In this document: piece after piece, positions 38,901 through 51,100 of the stretch
Position numbering within the stretch: position 1 is the first letter of the stretch
Layout: the number at the start of each line of letters is the position of its first letter
NCBI RefSeq assembly: GCF_018691265.1
Contig: NW_024881296.1
Span: forward strand, 7,533,427 to 7,597,426
Direction of reading: 5' to 3'
Origin: Tyto alba
Lineage: Eukaryota > Chordata > Aves > Strigiformes > Tytonidae
Length of the DNA: 64,000 bases
Made by a program: the position numbers and the translations under genes
The notes under the pieces: generated by a model
Seen by the model: only the letters and a program-made list of their open reading frames with translations
Told to the model about the DNA's origin: nothing
Database searches by the model: none

Positions 38901-41900
38901 TTGTCTTCTAGTTAGCTTTAGTGAACATTACTTCTGCTCTATCAGTTGATGTTTTGAATTGGGATGAGGGAATACTAGATGTGCTCAAACAACTCTTTTT
39001 ACTTAATAAAATTTGATGGTAGGATTTTGTTCTTTTATATGGGGAAATGGAAAACTATCTCTCTCTTACAGTATCTTTTTATATGAAGTTTATGGTGTCC
39101 CCCACCACATAATGTCTTGGAGTCTTCTATGACAAAATAATTGCAAGAAGTATAAGTAAATAAAGTTCCAAAGTAAATGCAGGAGCCAAAATTTTAAACA
39201 GCCCATTGCTGGATTTGGCATGTGTAACTTGGGACATTTGATGTCCAACTTTTCAGAGCAGCTCTTGCTAGTTTCCCCAGTTCTAATCCACATTTACCTG
39301 CCTTGCAGAAGAGGCACATGACACAAACATGAAATGAAGTGTTTTGGTTCAATCAATCACTTTGTCTACTTCAGCATCAAACTGAAAGAACAACCTATTA
39401 ATTCCACAGTCCTGGGATGTGGTGACCTGCCAAATATACACTTTGAAATGTAAGCCACTGTTCTGCATTGTAATCACTTAAGAGATTCCTGGAGGAAGGT
39501 GTAACCTCAACTGAGAAATGACACCGCTCTTTTTCATGCTCAGAGAAGTCATGCCTGCCTCTGAAGTCAAGGGTGTTGACATGTCCCTGGTAGTGTATCA
39601 CGGCCAGCAGCCAATGCAGGACTGTATCAGGAACTCTTCAGAGAACAGCATCACAAGACACTTGTTAAACAGTGATTTCTGGCCACTGACATGCCTCTGT
39701 ATTCTGACCTTCAGCTCACAAATAACTGTGACTCTTGGCTTTAATCATCTGGGTCAGATTTAGGATGGCAGTGGAATGGGACTTAAAGGTCAGTGTTCAT
39801 TTCTCTATAGTATAGTTGACAACACAGAATTGGACTCTCTGTCCATACAGGTTTCGTAGTAAATCCACTGTTATTTACTCTTAATGTAAGGTGCCTGGGA
39901 AGGTCAGTGAGGGGAAAAGCCAGCTCTTTCCTACCCTGAACTCCTCACTCTGTTCATCAAGAAAAATACAGTGTTTATAGGGAGATGAACTGAGAGAACC
40001 TGCTACCCACCTGTAATGCCCTTGCTATCTGGTACTAGTATATGTGGCAGTGAGTCACTCAGTCCTGCTGACCTATTCTGTTCTCATTTGGCTCAGCATC
40101 TTCCTAGTAGCTCCCTCCCTTCTTCCAGTCCAGCTTTCTCTCTTCAGCAACTCCTCACTTTAATCCTTTCAGAACCTTCTCCAAACCTTGGCCAACTCGC
40201 TTTGAGCTCAACAATATCCTGAACATTTTACTGGTTCAATATCAAAGTATCACCTTCTTTCCCAGAGCAGAACAGACCTAGGTTTGGCAGTTGCCTACTT
40301 CATTCCCAAGCACATGAGAAATGTCCCCTTTGGGTTCTTCTCTGCCTGTCTTTCCTTGTACAGATGATATTTTATCAGTGGTGTGTCACTGTGGAAGATG
40401 ACATGTGCAGAAAACCAAAGTCTGATTCTCTGATTATAAAAAATCAGTCTCTGTGATCATGCAAAGTTCTTGAGTGTCAAGGAGCTTGTGCTTTATGCAA
40501 AAAACTAAGCTAGCTCCAGCTGAAGTAAGACTTCATCTAAACTGATTCAATCAATGAATGAGCATTGGTTAAAGCACATTTGGATCACCATTGGGTCTAT
40601 CTGGTTGTGTGGCATCCTCACAGAAGTTGTTTCCTCTCTTTTCAACACTTACGTTTTTAGATATAGATCATACTCTATAAAGTTTGTGCTCTTACTTGTT
40701 CTTCAAATACTGGGACAAAATAGTCTTTTGTTTGGAAATATTACAAGAGATGATGGCCTTGGAGGAAAGTAATAAATTGAGTGTGAAAGGCTGAAAAGGG
40801 ACAGAGAGGGTGATACTGGGAGGTATTTATACCCCTTGGGGACAGGGTGTTGCAGCCACAGGAAAAGATAGGGTTGAAACCAACCCAGTCAATATTGTTC
40901 TCAACTCCTGAGTAATGACTGGACCAAGGTGAAACTTTGTGCAGGGGAAAACTGTGAAGGGAGTATTATCTTGGAGAAGCAGAAAATTTTCTCTCAGTCA
41001 ACACTTAGATGGGATGTAAAACATACAGAGGATAGAAACGGCTGACCTACATGCCTTTCCTGACTTTTCCTAACCTCTTGCCTTTATGGGTGCTGGGAAG
41101 AGATTTCACCCTGGGAAAAGACTGTCTTGCTTAGCTCTGCTTTTGCTGAGCAAGGGCAGAACACTGCTCTAGATGCTCCTTTAAGGGTAAGAAGCTGAGA
41201 TAGCAAGGGCTGATTTGTTCCTTTATTCATTACTGAAGCTCAGCAATTACTGGTTCTGATGCCTCTCACAAATATATGGCATCCCCCTTAAATAAATAGT
41301 GAGGACTTTAGCAATCCACAACAATCCAGTGGTGAATGTAAGTGGATTTGGCTGCGAAAGGATATCTGCCTCTTGCTTGAAAGAGCAGAACTGGAGACTT
41401 TAATGGGTTGCTTTGCAGCCTGTTGTTCTCAGCAGGGGCCAGCTGGAGCACAGCATCCCCCTTCTCGCATTGTACACAAGTGATTGATGTCTGCCAAGTG
41501 GTGAGAGGAAGGATGGGTCTGTACTACTTTTGGTGTAGTGGTCATGTTTTGAGGAGAAAAATTGTTCAAACAGTCCTCCAGAGATGAATACCTCCTATCC
41601 AGCTAAGGCTTCTGGAACATGTCTGATACCTGAGTGAATAAATCATTGTGACATATCAGCCCTGTTATTAATCTCAGAACGAGCATTTCTTCTATTCTAA
41701 TGGAGAAAACTCACAAATTTTCAGAGAGGAGGGAGATATGTCATGTTTAGACAGTATCCAGTTGCTGAGAGAGGGTGGAGGAAGTGAAGACTGGTTTAGA
41801 GTGGGACTGCAAAAATTGTGCAAGATTCTCTGTGCTGTAGGAAATGTTGATGGACTGTTCTATTTTATTCACCATAACTAGTTCATCAGGTTAAATAGTT

Positions 41901-42396
41901 CTGAATTTTTAGCATGGGTCCATAAATACCTCAATTAATAGAGGAATCAAGAGAATGTGAATGTGTATTTAATGTGGAGAAGCTAAAATAACTGTTAAGA
42001 CCTGATAGACAGAGTCATGGATTTCAGTGAAACAGAAACATCTTTCCTGGTGAGCTACTGTATGTCTCTGTAGTGGTTGTCATTCTGGGTTGCTAAGGAA
42101 CTTTGGTTATCTACATTTCTGCCCTTAACATTTGCTTTTATTCTCATACTTCGTATGAAGTGTTTTCCCTCTGTATTGATGCTGACCTTTTTCTTCCCCC
42201 TCATTATCAGAAGCAACAACTGTGCTACATCTATCAACTGTAAGTCTGTTGCTTCAGTGCTTGGGAACTAAAATATAAAAAACCTTTAGTCCTGCTGACA
42301 CTTAATGATATGGTCATTATGCACAGTAATACAGTGGAGAAAAGTGGTTTGAAAGGAAAGGGAGCTCTGCTTTTGTTAGCAGTTGTAGTGCAGGCA
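29998..42396. other. Long stretch with no supported gene
   Basis: About 12.4 kb without a recognisable gene or major repeat. Points of note are an A14-class tract near 34309, a short (TGTA) run at 37181-37196, and a CpG-enriched patch near 37570-37700 that ends in an E-box CACGTG at 37695-37700. Open frames at 31143-31576 occur on both strands without domain identity. Patches near 32390-32560 contain TATA-like and AATAAA-like words, but no terminal repeats were found. Confidence 0.55.
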
Positions 42397-42401
42397 CTTA
42401 G
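42397..42401. repeat. Target-site duplication CTTAG (left)
   Basis: The five bases immediately left of the LTR are repeated exactly at 43474-43478. This defines both element boundaries and shows integrase-mediated insertion. Confidence 0.9.
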
Positions 42402-42452
42402 TGTCCTGGGTTGAGTGAGTGGTGGAGATTTTTGGTGGCAGGGGAGGGGGCT

Positions 42453-42462
42453 ATTGGGGCGG
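42453..42462 (+). promoter_or_regulatory. Inverted CCAAT box and GC box in LTR U3 (copy B only)
   Basis: ATTGG (the CCAAT box reversed, 42453-42457) overlaps a GC box GGGGCGG (42456-42462), about 100 bp upstream of the TATA-like box. Both fall in the 17-bp segment that copy A lacks. NF-Y and Sp1 are the factors normally associated with such motifs; binding here is inference. Confidence 0.5.
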
Positions 42463-42558
42463 CCCCCTGTGAGAAGCTTCTCAAAGCTCCCCCAGCTCCA
42501 TGCCAGCTCCACTTCTGTTTGGGAAATTGAGCCAGTCGGCTGCGCCTCTGCGATAACG

Positions 42559-42566
42559 TATTTAAG
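42559..42566 (+). promoter_or_regulatory. LTR TATA-like box (copy B)
   Basis: TATTTAAG about 158 bp into the LTR, identical to that of copy A. It is the likely core promoter of the element and would direct rightward transcription. Confidence 0.5.
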
Positions 42567-43279
42567 AAGGGACGTGGTGACGGGCAGTGGGACTGGTGAG
42601 GAGGAGTTGCTGCAGCTGCATGAACACCAAGGTCAGTGGAGGAATGGAGGAAGAAAGGAGGGGGGAGGTGTGCCGGAGCAGAGACCCCCCCTGTATCCTG
42701 TGGTGAGACGGCAGGGTGGCCCCCCCTGCCACCCGTGGAGTTCTACGGTGGAGCAGACATTGATTTATGGCCTGTGGCTCCTGCTCGCATGAACAAGGTG
42801 CTGTGCCCGAAGAAGGCCGGGGTCTCATGGGAAAAGGCAGCCCCGCTGCTGTAATTCAGCGCTGGGAGGATTGCAGCATGCGGGGGAGTCCCACGCCGGA
42901 GCAGCTCGGGAAGGGCTGCAGCCGTGGGAGGGAATCCAGTTGGAGAAAGTTAGTGACCCATGACGGAGCAGTGTGGGGAACGCTGCGGCCCATGGGAGGA
43001 ATTCATGTTGGAGAAAGTTTGTGGAGGACTGTCTCCTGTGAGAGGGGGACCACGATGGAGCAGGGGGAACAAGTTTCGGACACTCCCCTCACCGAAGATG
43101 AAGGAAGTGGCAGCGCAGACTGCACCCCCTATTCCCTGCCCCTGCGCCACTGGGGGAGGAGGTAGAGATATCGGGAGCAGAACTGAGCCCGGGAAGAAGG
43201 GAGGGGTGGGGGGAAGGTGTTCTCAAGATGTGGCAATGCTTCTCACTGTCCTACTCTGTTATGTGTTGTTAGTGTCTGT

Positions 43280-43285
43280 AATAAA
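43280..43285 (+). terminator. LTR polyadenylation signal AATAAA (copy B)
   Basis: AATAAA followed within about 15 bp by a T-rich stretch (GTTCTTTTTTTCTT), as expected for a poly(A) signal plus downstream element marking the R/U5 region. Confidence 0.65.
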
Positions 43286-43473
43286 TGTATGTTCTTTTTT
43301 TCTTCCCCTAACGAGTCTGCCTTTTGCTCGTGATCATAAAAGGGGGATTTTTCCCTATCCCAGTCCTATCTTGAACCCCAAGCCTGGCTCTCTGTCCCTT
43401 CTCATTGCCGGAGGGGAAGGGAGAGAGAGCTGCTGCATTGTGGTTGGCTGCCAACCAGGCCCAAACCACGACA

Positions 43474-43478
43474 CTTAG
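43474..43478. repeat. Target-site duplication CTTAG (right)
   Basis: Exact partner of the pentamer at 42397-42401, directly after the terminal CA of the LTR. Confidence 0.9.
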
Positions 43479-43759
43479 AAGAAATAATGTTCCAAGGACA
43501 GATAAAATATGGTAATCCAAATTACTGAAATCACAGAAATCAGTCTCCAGAAGAAATGTCAGGAGACCTGCTGCCCTGCTTTGAGATGCCATTAGCTTTA
43601 GCTGTGTAATACCTGACAGATGTCTGTCATTTTTAAAGCAAAAGTGGTGGTTTTTAAGAAGAAATTCATCTTAATGCCTTCCTTTCCCAGGTGGACATGG
43701 TGTATAATTTACTGATTGCTGTCTCTCTTGATAAAATCCCTTTTATGTTTGGAGATTGT

Positions 43760-45160
43760 TGTTCTGTTCCCCTCTTGCTTTTCCTCTGGACATTAAACAA
43801 ATACAGCTCTTTCATCCTTTCCTTACAAATCATATTTCTGAACCTTTGATCATTTCTGTTGCTCCACTCTGGACACTTCTATTTTTCCCCACATTTCAAA
43901 AGACTAGAAACCTTATTGTCTGTGCCCATCCAGTACTGAGTAGAGGAATAATCATGTCCCTGATCTTGCAAATGACTTTTTTGCCTCATGTACCTTGAAT
44001 CTAATACCTTCTTCCAACAAATATAATTTTTGTTGATGTCTTTTCAGCTGGTAACTATATGCCTGCTATAGTTCCTGTGCCCATTCACTGTAATACTGCA
44101 GTCCAGAGGAAACCTCCCCTTCCATTTGAGCACAGTTCATCTTCTTTCCTTCCCACTCTGGTGTGGCATTCTGCACTTCTCAAAATCAGTTCCAGTTTGT
44201 TGATTTGAGATTGAGCTTGATAAATAGGAGAAGCTCTCTGAATTCTAATCCTGCCCTTAAGGAGGAGTAAGCTGTGGTCTGCATTCTTTAGAAGCTTATT
44301 TAATAGTCCATCACTCAAGTCAGTAGCATATAGTAGTTTCAATAGATCTGCACTTGGCCTTTTTCCAGTCACAGTTAAGGTGACTAATGCATAATTTTAC
44401 AGGGCCATCTTTTTCTGCATTGATTTACTCTAACTTGATGGGAAGAGAAAGCATCATAACCATTGCTGTGCGATCTTTCCCGCCCTCCAGAGTTCTTCAG
44501 GACTGTTCACAGAGCGTGTTAGCTGTCTTCATAGTAACTCCTGGGTGAATGCCATCCAGCACCTCAGGTAATCAGAGGAGGGAACGCAGGCCAGGTAGAG
44601 AAAGGACATGTTAAACAATGTGTAGGTATCTGGCCACTATTCTATTTTCTTGTGAAGACCAAAGTAAAAAGGATTTTATAAATTCAACCTTTTCTGGACA
44701 TAATTCCTCCCTTTTCTCAAATTTACAAAGTTACTGAACTTTATTTCATCTCTTTTGCTCCCTTGTGCTATCAGCTCCTCATGTGACTTGTAATGATTCA
44801 TCCCCACATACCCATGCCTGTGTGAATATTTTAGAGCTGTCATTAATATGTCCTGTATTTTATATTTTCTGCTTAATTTTGCTTAACTTTCAAAATCTCA
44901 TTTAAAGAGTTCCTTGTGCAGCTAGACGGAGTGTGTGCTTATACTCTCCTCTTTACTGGTTGTCATATCAGTTTTCTTGAGGGTCAATGAATAGGAAAAG
45001 AACAACCAATCTTGCTCCTTGGTTTCTGTGAGGTTTTCCAGTTTTGACACTTACTTTCACTTAAGCGGCTTTTCCAATCCAGTTCACCACAGATCTTTGC
45101 TATTAGTCACAGTCAAATCCAGAATGGTTGCTATTCAGTGACTTTGCTGACACTTGCAAC
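43760..45160 (-). mobile_element. Ancient CR1 LINE fragment, about 1.4 kb, minus strand
   Basis: On the plus strand the order of recognisable CR1 blocks, all reversed, is as follows. A CTTTCATCCTTTCCTTACAA block lies near 43810, a CTGTTGCTCCACTCTGGACA block near 43857-43876, and a CTGAATTCTAATCCTGCCCT block near 44239-44258. A GTCCATCACTCAAGTCAGTA block follows near 44308, a GGTGAATGCCATCCAGCACC block near 44544-44563, and a TGTGAAGACCAAAGTAAAA block near 44652-44670. This collinearity with the ORF2 and 3' region of CR1 elements of reptiles and birds is hard to explain otherwise. The divergence is heavy and no useful frame remains, so the insertion is old. The limits are approximate. Confidence 0.65.
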
Positions 45161-48100
45161 AGACAGCTTCTGATTTTTGGAAAGGACTTGGCAGTCTGCA
45201 AACTGTCAAACAACTTTTCTCTCTGCTTCCTCCTTCCACTTACTAGCCATTGCAGTAGCCCTTTGCAAAAAACCTCACCATAGGAAGAGATGCCAAAATC
45301 TCTCCACTTTAGCAAAATCAGTGATGTTACATTCTCTAAATCTTCTTTTCTGAATCAGTATAAACAAAACAAAGTGGTAAAAAACGGAAGAAGGATTATT
45401 TGGGACTAAAGCTGGCTGAAGAAAATAACTTGTGATACACTCTCAGGCAAAAAAAAAATATTAATTCATGCAAGATGATTCTTCCTTGAACAGTTGCAGA
45501 CAACTGCCCTTTGGAATGGACAAATATAGCAGCACAAGAAAATGCCAGGTTCATTGAGCAGTAAGGTGTATGTCTTCTGGCTCTCATCAATCACACAGGG
45601 ATGCTTGAAAGCCCTGAGAAGAGACTTCAGAACATCTGTGCTTCACCAGGTTGGAGCTGGACACAGTGCCTGGAGCTCCTGCAGCAGAGCTGAGAGCTGA
45701 ACCTGTTGCTAGTCTTCTGATTTCCTTGGTCCCAAGGCTGCCTTAAGAAGCCTTGGGAGCTTTGGCATAGCTTTTAGCTCCTGAATCATTCGCAGTTCTA
45801 ATGTTCCCACGACAGGACCCAGACACCTTAAATCCCTGCTGGTGAGTCTCTTCTGGCTCTGAAGCACAGCAGCCTGCAGGATCTGTAGCCTTTGAGGAGC
45901 ACTGAAGCACCAGCTGGGCGAGCAGAGGTCAAAGTCGCTTTTTAGAGCTGCTGCTTTGCCATGAAAAATAGATCAAGCCACTCAACCTGTCAAAATGTAT
46001 TTTGGAAGTATGTTATCAGTGCTAACCTGCTTCCTCTTGGAATTAGTTCCACTCAGTGTATTTTTCAGAAAATGTGTTCCTGTGGCTTGCAACATTTGAT
46101 ACTGTTTCAAGGGCTCATGCAAAACCTCCTTCCTCAGAGACAGCAAGGAGAACCTGAAGGAGTATATCAAAGTGGAACAGTGGAATCCATTTCAAGGGAT
46201 GTGGATGGAACACAGCTTAGATGTATAGCATTTTAATCCTTTTAAACTACTATCTCTTCCTTGCTCAGTACACATCATGATTCATAGTGTGTCTTCAAGC
46301 TCAAACCATGCTTTATGAGTTGAATGGGGGGGAGATGGATTTATGAATTGGAATCCAAATCCTGTTGAAATCTGTGGGAATTCTTATTGACTCCAAAAGA
46401 TGCAGGGTTTGGTGTGCAGCTGAAAGCAGAGCTCCTCCTAAAACGTTTGCAAGTAATGTGCTCTGAATATGCCTCTGTCCATCTGAGATGAACAACAGCA
46501 GTTAGATTCTCAGCAGCACTGAGAATTTATGGAGCATGAGGCAAAGGCTGGAGGAAGAGAGCCACGATTCTGCTGCAGGCTCCATCTGATCCTGGGCACA
46601 GCATGGGTTTTTCTGTAGCACTGGGCTTTGGGGAGAGATGCAGCCTCACCCTGGCATGATTTTTTTGTTCCAGGTCAGTCTACGGGGGACTTGGCTCTGT
46701 TACTTCAGTGTCAGCCTTCACACCCTCTTCTCCACGCTGTGTGGTTACTGTCACAAAGTTGGTCAGGGTTGCAGCCACTGTGCGTTTCTGCTGCATCTGG
46801 CACTCACGTTGTAGCTGTGCCTTTGCCCGTTGCTAACTGTGGGTTACATCTGTCTGCTGCCCCTTGTCAGGAAGACCCTGTCTGTAACTGGCTGCCAGCC
46901 GTAGGTTAGCTGAATTTTTAAAACAGCATTTTCAAAATATCTTCCATTTAAGTTGTTTTCATGGTAGGTTAGAACATTTCCTTCAGTGACACAAGAGCTT
47001 TTTTGTAAACAAGAGAAGCAGTTCTTACAGATTTTAACCATACAGTGTGCTTTATCCCCTTCCCCTCTCTGCTCCTCACTAGTCTCCTTGTACTTTACAC
47101 TTAAAACAAGCTTCTCCAAATGTATCTACAAAAAATAAATAAACAAACATCCAGACTTGCTTTCTTGCTTCAGAAAGTGGAGTTTCTGGGAAGTTGGATA
47201 AATCAGTGAGAAACTGAAATCACAGCAGGATGGAAAGAGATTTAGTTCAAACTCCAGGAGCTGCTGTATTTGATGGAAGCTGAATGCTAAGTGAATCATC
47301 ATGACTCAGTAAATAGGATAATGGTCTCCCCATCCGGGATTTCTATTCCTGCCTGAGCAAATAGAAGCCTTGCTAAACCTGCAGACAAGTGAAACCCAGC
47401 CTACTCAAGTCTGACCTGCAGGATGGCTGTACCCAAACCATTTCACCTGCTGCCACGTTCAATAAGTCTAACCTGATCTAATACCATCCCAGTTTGATCT
47501 GGATGGGTCAAACACATACTGCGCATCTACCGCCCACACAGCATTCTTTGTCTCATATGTAGAGGAGTCTGAAATCCCTGCTCCTGTAGTAGCAGGCACA
47601 CCATGTGCTACATGCATGATGATAGGGATCCTGTGGTCTTGAGGTTCCCTTAGCACAGACAAGTTTAGTTACTGATGGTGAAAACTGCAGGAAACAGCAA
47701 CCCACTTCTGTACAACTTTGAGTTGTATTTTTTGAAAGCATGTAGAATCCCAGATTCAGAAGAGAGGGAGAGAGAGGAGTTGGCAAGAAGTGGGGATGGG
47801 GATAGCTTAAGAGACTGAAAGACAGAGAAAGCACTCATGCAATGAGGAGAAACCGAAATTCCATTTCAGACAGACAAAGCTGCAGAAAAAGCACTCAGCA
47901 TGCATAGCACTGCAGACAAAAGAGCAGGGGATGTTCACCTGGAGCAGTGGCAGCAAGTCTGCATGGACTGATAGTGCTGCTACACCTCTCCTGAGTCACC
48001 TCTGAAGGCTGAGACTACACCAGAAACAACCCAGTTTGTTTAGTGCTGTGTCTTGTGTGCACTCCTGCTCTGTTTGTTGTAGGAAGATGCATCTCCATTT

Positions 48101-51100
48101 GCCCTATAAAAGGAGGGCTACGTTAGTCCTTTGCATCTAAGAAGTATCCCATATCCCTTGCTTTCTCTGAGAAGTCAGGTATGCAGATAAAGCAGCACCT
48201 ACGGAGGCTGAGAAGCCCACTGCCAAGTGGGCCTGAAACCCACTTTAAGTGTTGTGGTTTTTTTGTTTCATTTTCTGATTGCTCTTTGGCAAAGTCCTGC
48301 TTGCTGGTCTCTGCCCTCTGGATGTCACTGTTGTGCTCATTTAGATTCCTCTTCTTTACAGGCCTGGCTTATTTTGCCTTAAGTATGTGATTAAAAAAGC
48401 TTGTAAGAAGTTAGCTTCCCTTCCTCATTGGCCTCTCAGGACCTCTTGGCTGCAAAATGGGAGAAAGTATCTGTCCAGACCATATTGTGCAAATAATTTT
48501 AAAGGGCAATTGTCCTCCAAGGATCGGCTAAAGCATACTGAAGGCAAGCACAGCACCATCTGCTCCCATCAGAACATCCTTGGGTTGTCAGAGCCATAGT
48601 CATCTTGCAAATGCTTCCCCAAGGCTTCCTGTTCTGGATCCTCTCTGCACAACAACTTGCTCCGCCCAGGCAAAGAGGTGATATTATGAGATAGAATAGC
48701 CTTCGCTATGTCTCCGTGTGGCTTTAATTTTTTTTTTTTTTGTCCCCTCCTCAGATGTGTCTGAGTTGCACAGGAGCAAGATCATGCGCAGCCCAGGTTT
48801 TCAGCACTGCATCTGTGGGCAATAGAAATCTCACCTTGATTTAAGCTTCTAAAGAGTGGATAGGAAAAGAGGTCAAAATCCTGCTCCTCCAAGAGACTTA
48901 ACCTTACCACAGCAGAGCCCTTCATTGTCCTTTTGTGCTGAAGAAACCAAGCCACAAGGACAGGTATGATTGCAGACGGGGATCCTAATTAAAGATCAGA
49001 CAAAGTGGAAGACAGTGCTGGTTGACACTCCTGTGGGGGCAGTAGTGAAAAACAAAGGGAGATTTAGTGTCTAGAAAACTGTGAGCAGTAGGGGAGCAGA
49101 AGATGCATTTCAAATCTATGTTTCAAAAGCAAGACTTGTCAGGGAAGGTGCCTCATTTGATTAATTTTTTCTTTCTCTCTTCATAATGTTCTTAAACGAC
49201 TGAAATACTTTCCTTGGCCAGATTTTCTGCACTGAAGGAGGAAATTGTGTTTGGAGGAGCCTTTAGTTTGATTACTTCTTTTCTACTTGTGATTTGCTAT
49301 TTTATCAACAGTCTGTAGTAGTTTCTTTAACATATTTCTTACTGATCCACATTGGAAGACCTTTCCTCTCTCTCCCTCTCTCATTCTGTCTCTCTCCCTG
49401 CTGAAAAGTATGGGACTTATGCTCACAAGAAGAGGCATCCAGCCCTGCCTCTGGTCTTTGTATGTACAAATGGGCAAGACGCTTTGGGGTGGGAAAGCAG
49501 GACAGTGAAAAGTTTTGAGAAAGTAGAAGCTTCTCCCAGGACGTGCACATTCTCCCCACTTCTTTTTTGTTGTTGCTTTTAAGTATATGAAGTGCAATGA
49601 TGTGAAAGGAGCCCACAATCAACTGCTCTTAAATTTCACTTTATAGGAAAGCTGGCTCTTTGCCTAGGCAGCTGCTTTGGGTAGCAGCCTGCAAGGGATG
49701 TCAGCCTGAATCTTGGAGCCTGAGGGGAGAGATGCCAAAGAGCTGTCCCAAGCTCTGTAGGCTCTTGCCAGGGCAGATGTGCACAGTCTGGTGGCTCCAC
49801 AGGGGCTGCAAGGGACAGTTATCATGCCATAAACAGCAGGAACCAGTAAGTGGTTTTTTTTCCAGAGTTCCCCTCTGGCCTTGTCCTGGCTCTGGGTCTC
49901 CTTTCACCACAGGGTCAAGCCATGGTTTTGGTTCTGGTGGTGGGAGCATTTTGGGAGACAGGTGAGGGTAGCTGCTTATGGCATCTGGATAAATGTTGCC
50001 TGGCAGGGAGAAGAAATAAGGAGGCTCAGTCAACCTCAGACCCAAAGGCCATTCTTGCGGATGAAAACATTCACTACCAGACTCTGTATAACATGATTTC
50101 TTTTTTTTTTTTTACTTTTGTGCACTTGGTAAAAGTACTCTGTGAAATGTGTGTTGCTTAACTTATCAACATAAAGCTGCTGCCTGCCCACGGCACGGTC
50201 TCTGCAGTGCCAGTGTGAAAGTGATGTCGTGTCCCTGGGTGGACCCTGCTGGTCTCCGCTGGTGTAGTCTTTCCAGCCAACTATCAAAATACACTAATGG
50301 AATTCAAGGTACTGTACTAATGTTGGAAAAATATGGTTGGGAAAGCACGACAGAAAATAAACCAAGGCTACATAAGGACCATTATGATTTAGAGTAGACA
50401 CCTATAAAAAAATCCATTGTGTTCTTACATTGTTCCATGTGCAGAGATGATTACCATTGTAAACAATCTGAGACATTGTAAACTGTCTGTTGCTCATTGT
50501 CTCTCAATTATTTAATGCACCTGCAGTTATCTCAGATTTACAGTATTTCTGCTGCTTGTATGAAGTAACATTTCCATTGCTCTCTAGTGTATTGTTGTGT
50601 TGCCTTTTTGTTTTACTGGGCTTTAAACATCCCTATTGCTCAGAGCTTGTATCTCCAGTTTCTTCTGCTCTGCCCCATTGTTCTCAACCTGTTGCCTAAT
50701 TTTTTGAAATATATTTAAGATGTTTTCATTTTACACTCTCCAAATATTCACTGTTATGTTCAAAGGAAGTATCAGCCAATTAGCTCTTCCCACCAGCTAA
50801 CTACCTGATGAATAAATGTATAAGATCATCCTTGAGCCATATTTGTTCGAGTGAGGTCCTTTTACATTGAGACCAACAGGTGGGTTTTTTTGGTTTGTTG
50901 TTTTTGTTTGTTTGTTTGCTTGCTTTTACTGGCATTCTTCTCTTCTCCTGGTTTTGCTCTCTTGCTTGACTTCATGTCAGTGTGATATGTACTTATTCTT
51001 TTGTCCATTCAGGGCGATATGCAAACAGATGATTTAAAGGCTCAAAATAAGACAGGCAGCAGAACAAGAACATATTTCAAATAAAGGCCACAGGGGTAGT

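Larger units (their letters stand above)
42402..43473 (+). mobile_element. Solo LTR of an avian endogenous retrovirus, plus strand (copy B)
   Basis: This 1072-bp element begins TGTCCTGGGTTGAG and ends CCACGACA, with a perfect 5-bp target duplication CTTAG at 42397-42401 and 43474-43478. No internal retroviral genes are present, so it is a solo LTR. It matches copy A along its full length at high identity; in a 399-nt stretch (42767-43165) I counted about 10 substitutions. It differs chiefly by 17 extra bases near 42449-42465. The TATA-like box, poly(A) signal and overall layout are those of a retroviral U3-R-U5. The perfect duplication suggests a younger insertion, or one less mutated, than copy A. 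Confidence 0.93.

Noticed and set aside
42767..43165. A 132-codon sense open frame in LTR copy B, matched by a 132-codon frame with the same start and stop in copy A (19599-19997, minus).
   Set aside because: By hand count the copies differ by about seven amino-acid-changing and three silent substitutions, close to what drift without selection gives. The frame lies in the LTR, has no known domain, and is GC-rich, which favours chance open frames.
42960..43478. A 172-codon open frame, the longest in the window.
   Set aside because: It runs through the LTR 3' half and ends in the flanking target duplication. The counterpart in copy A is 150 codons with a different start. It reflects LTR composition, not a gene.
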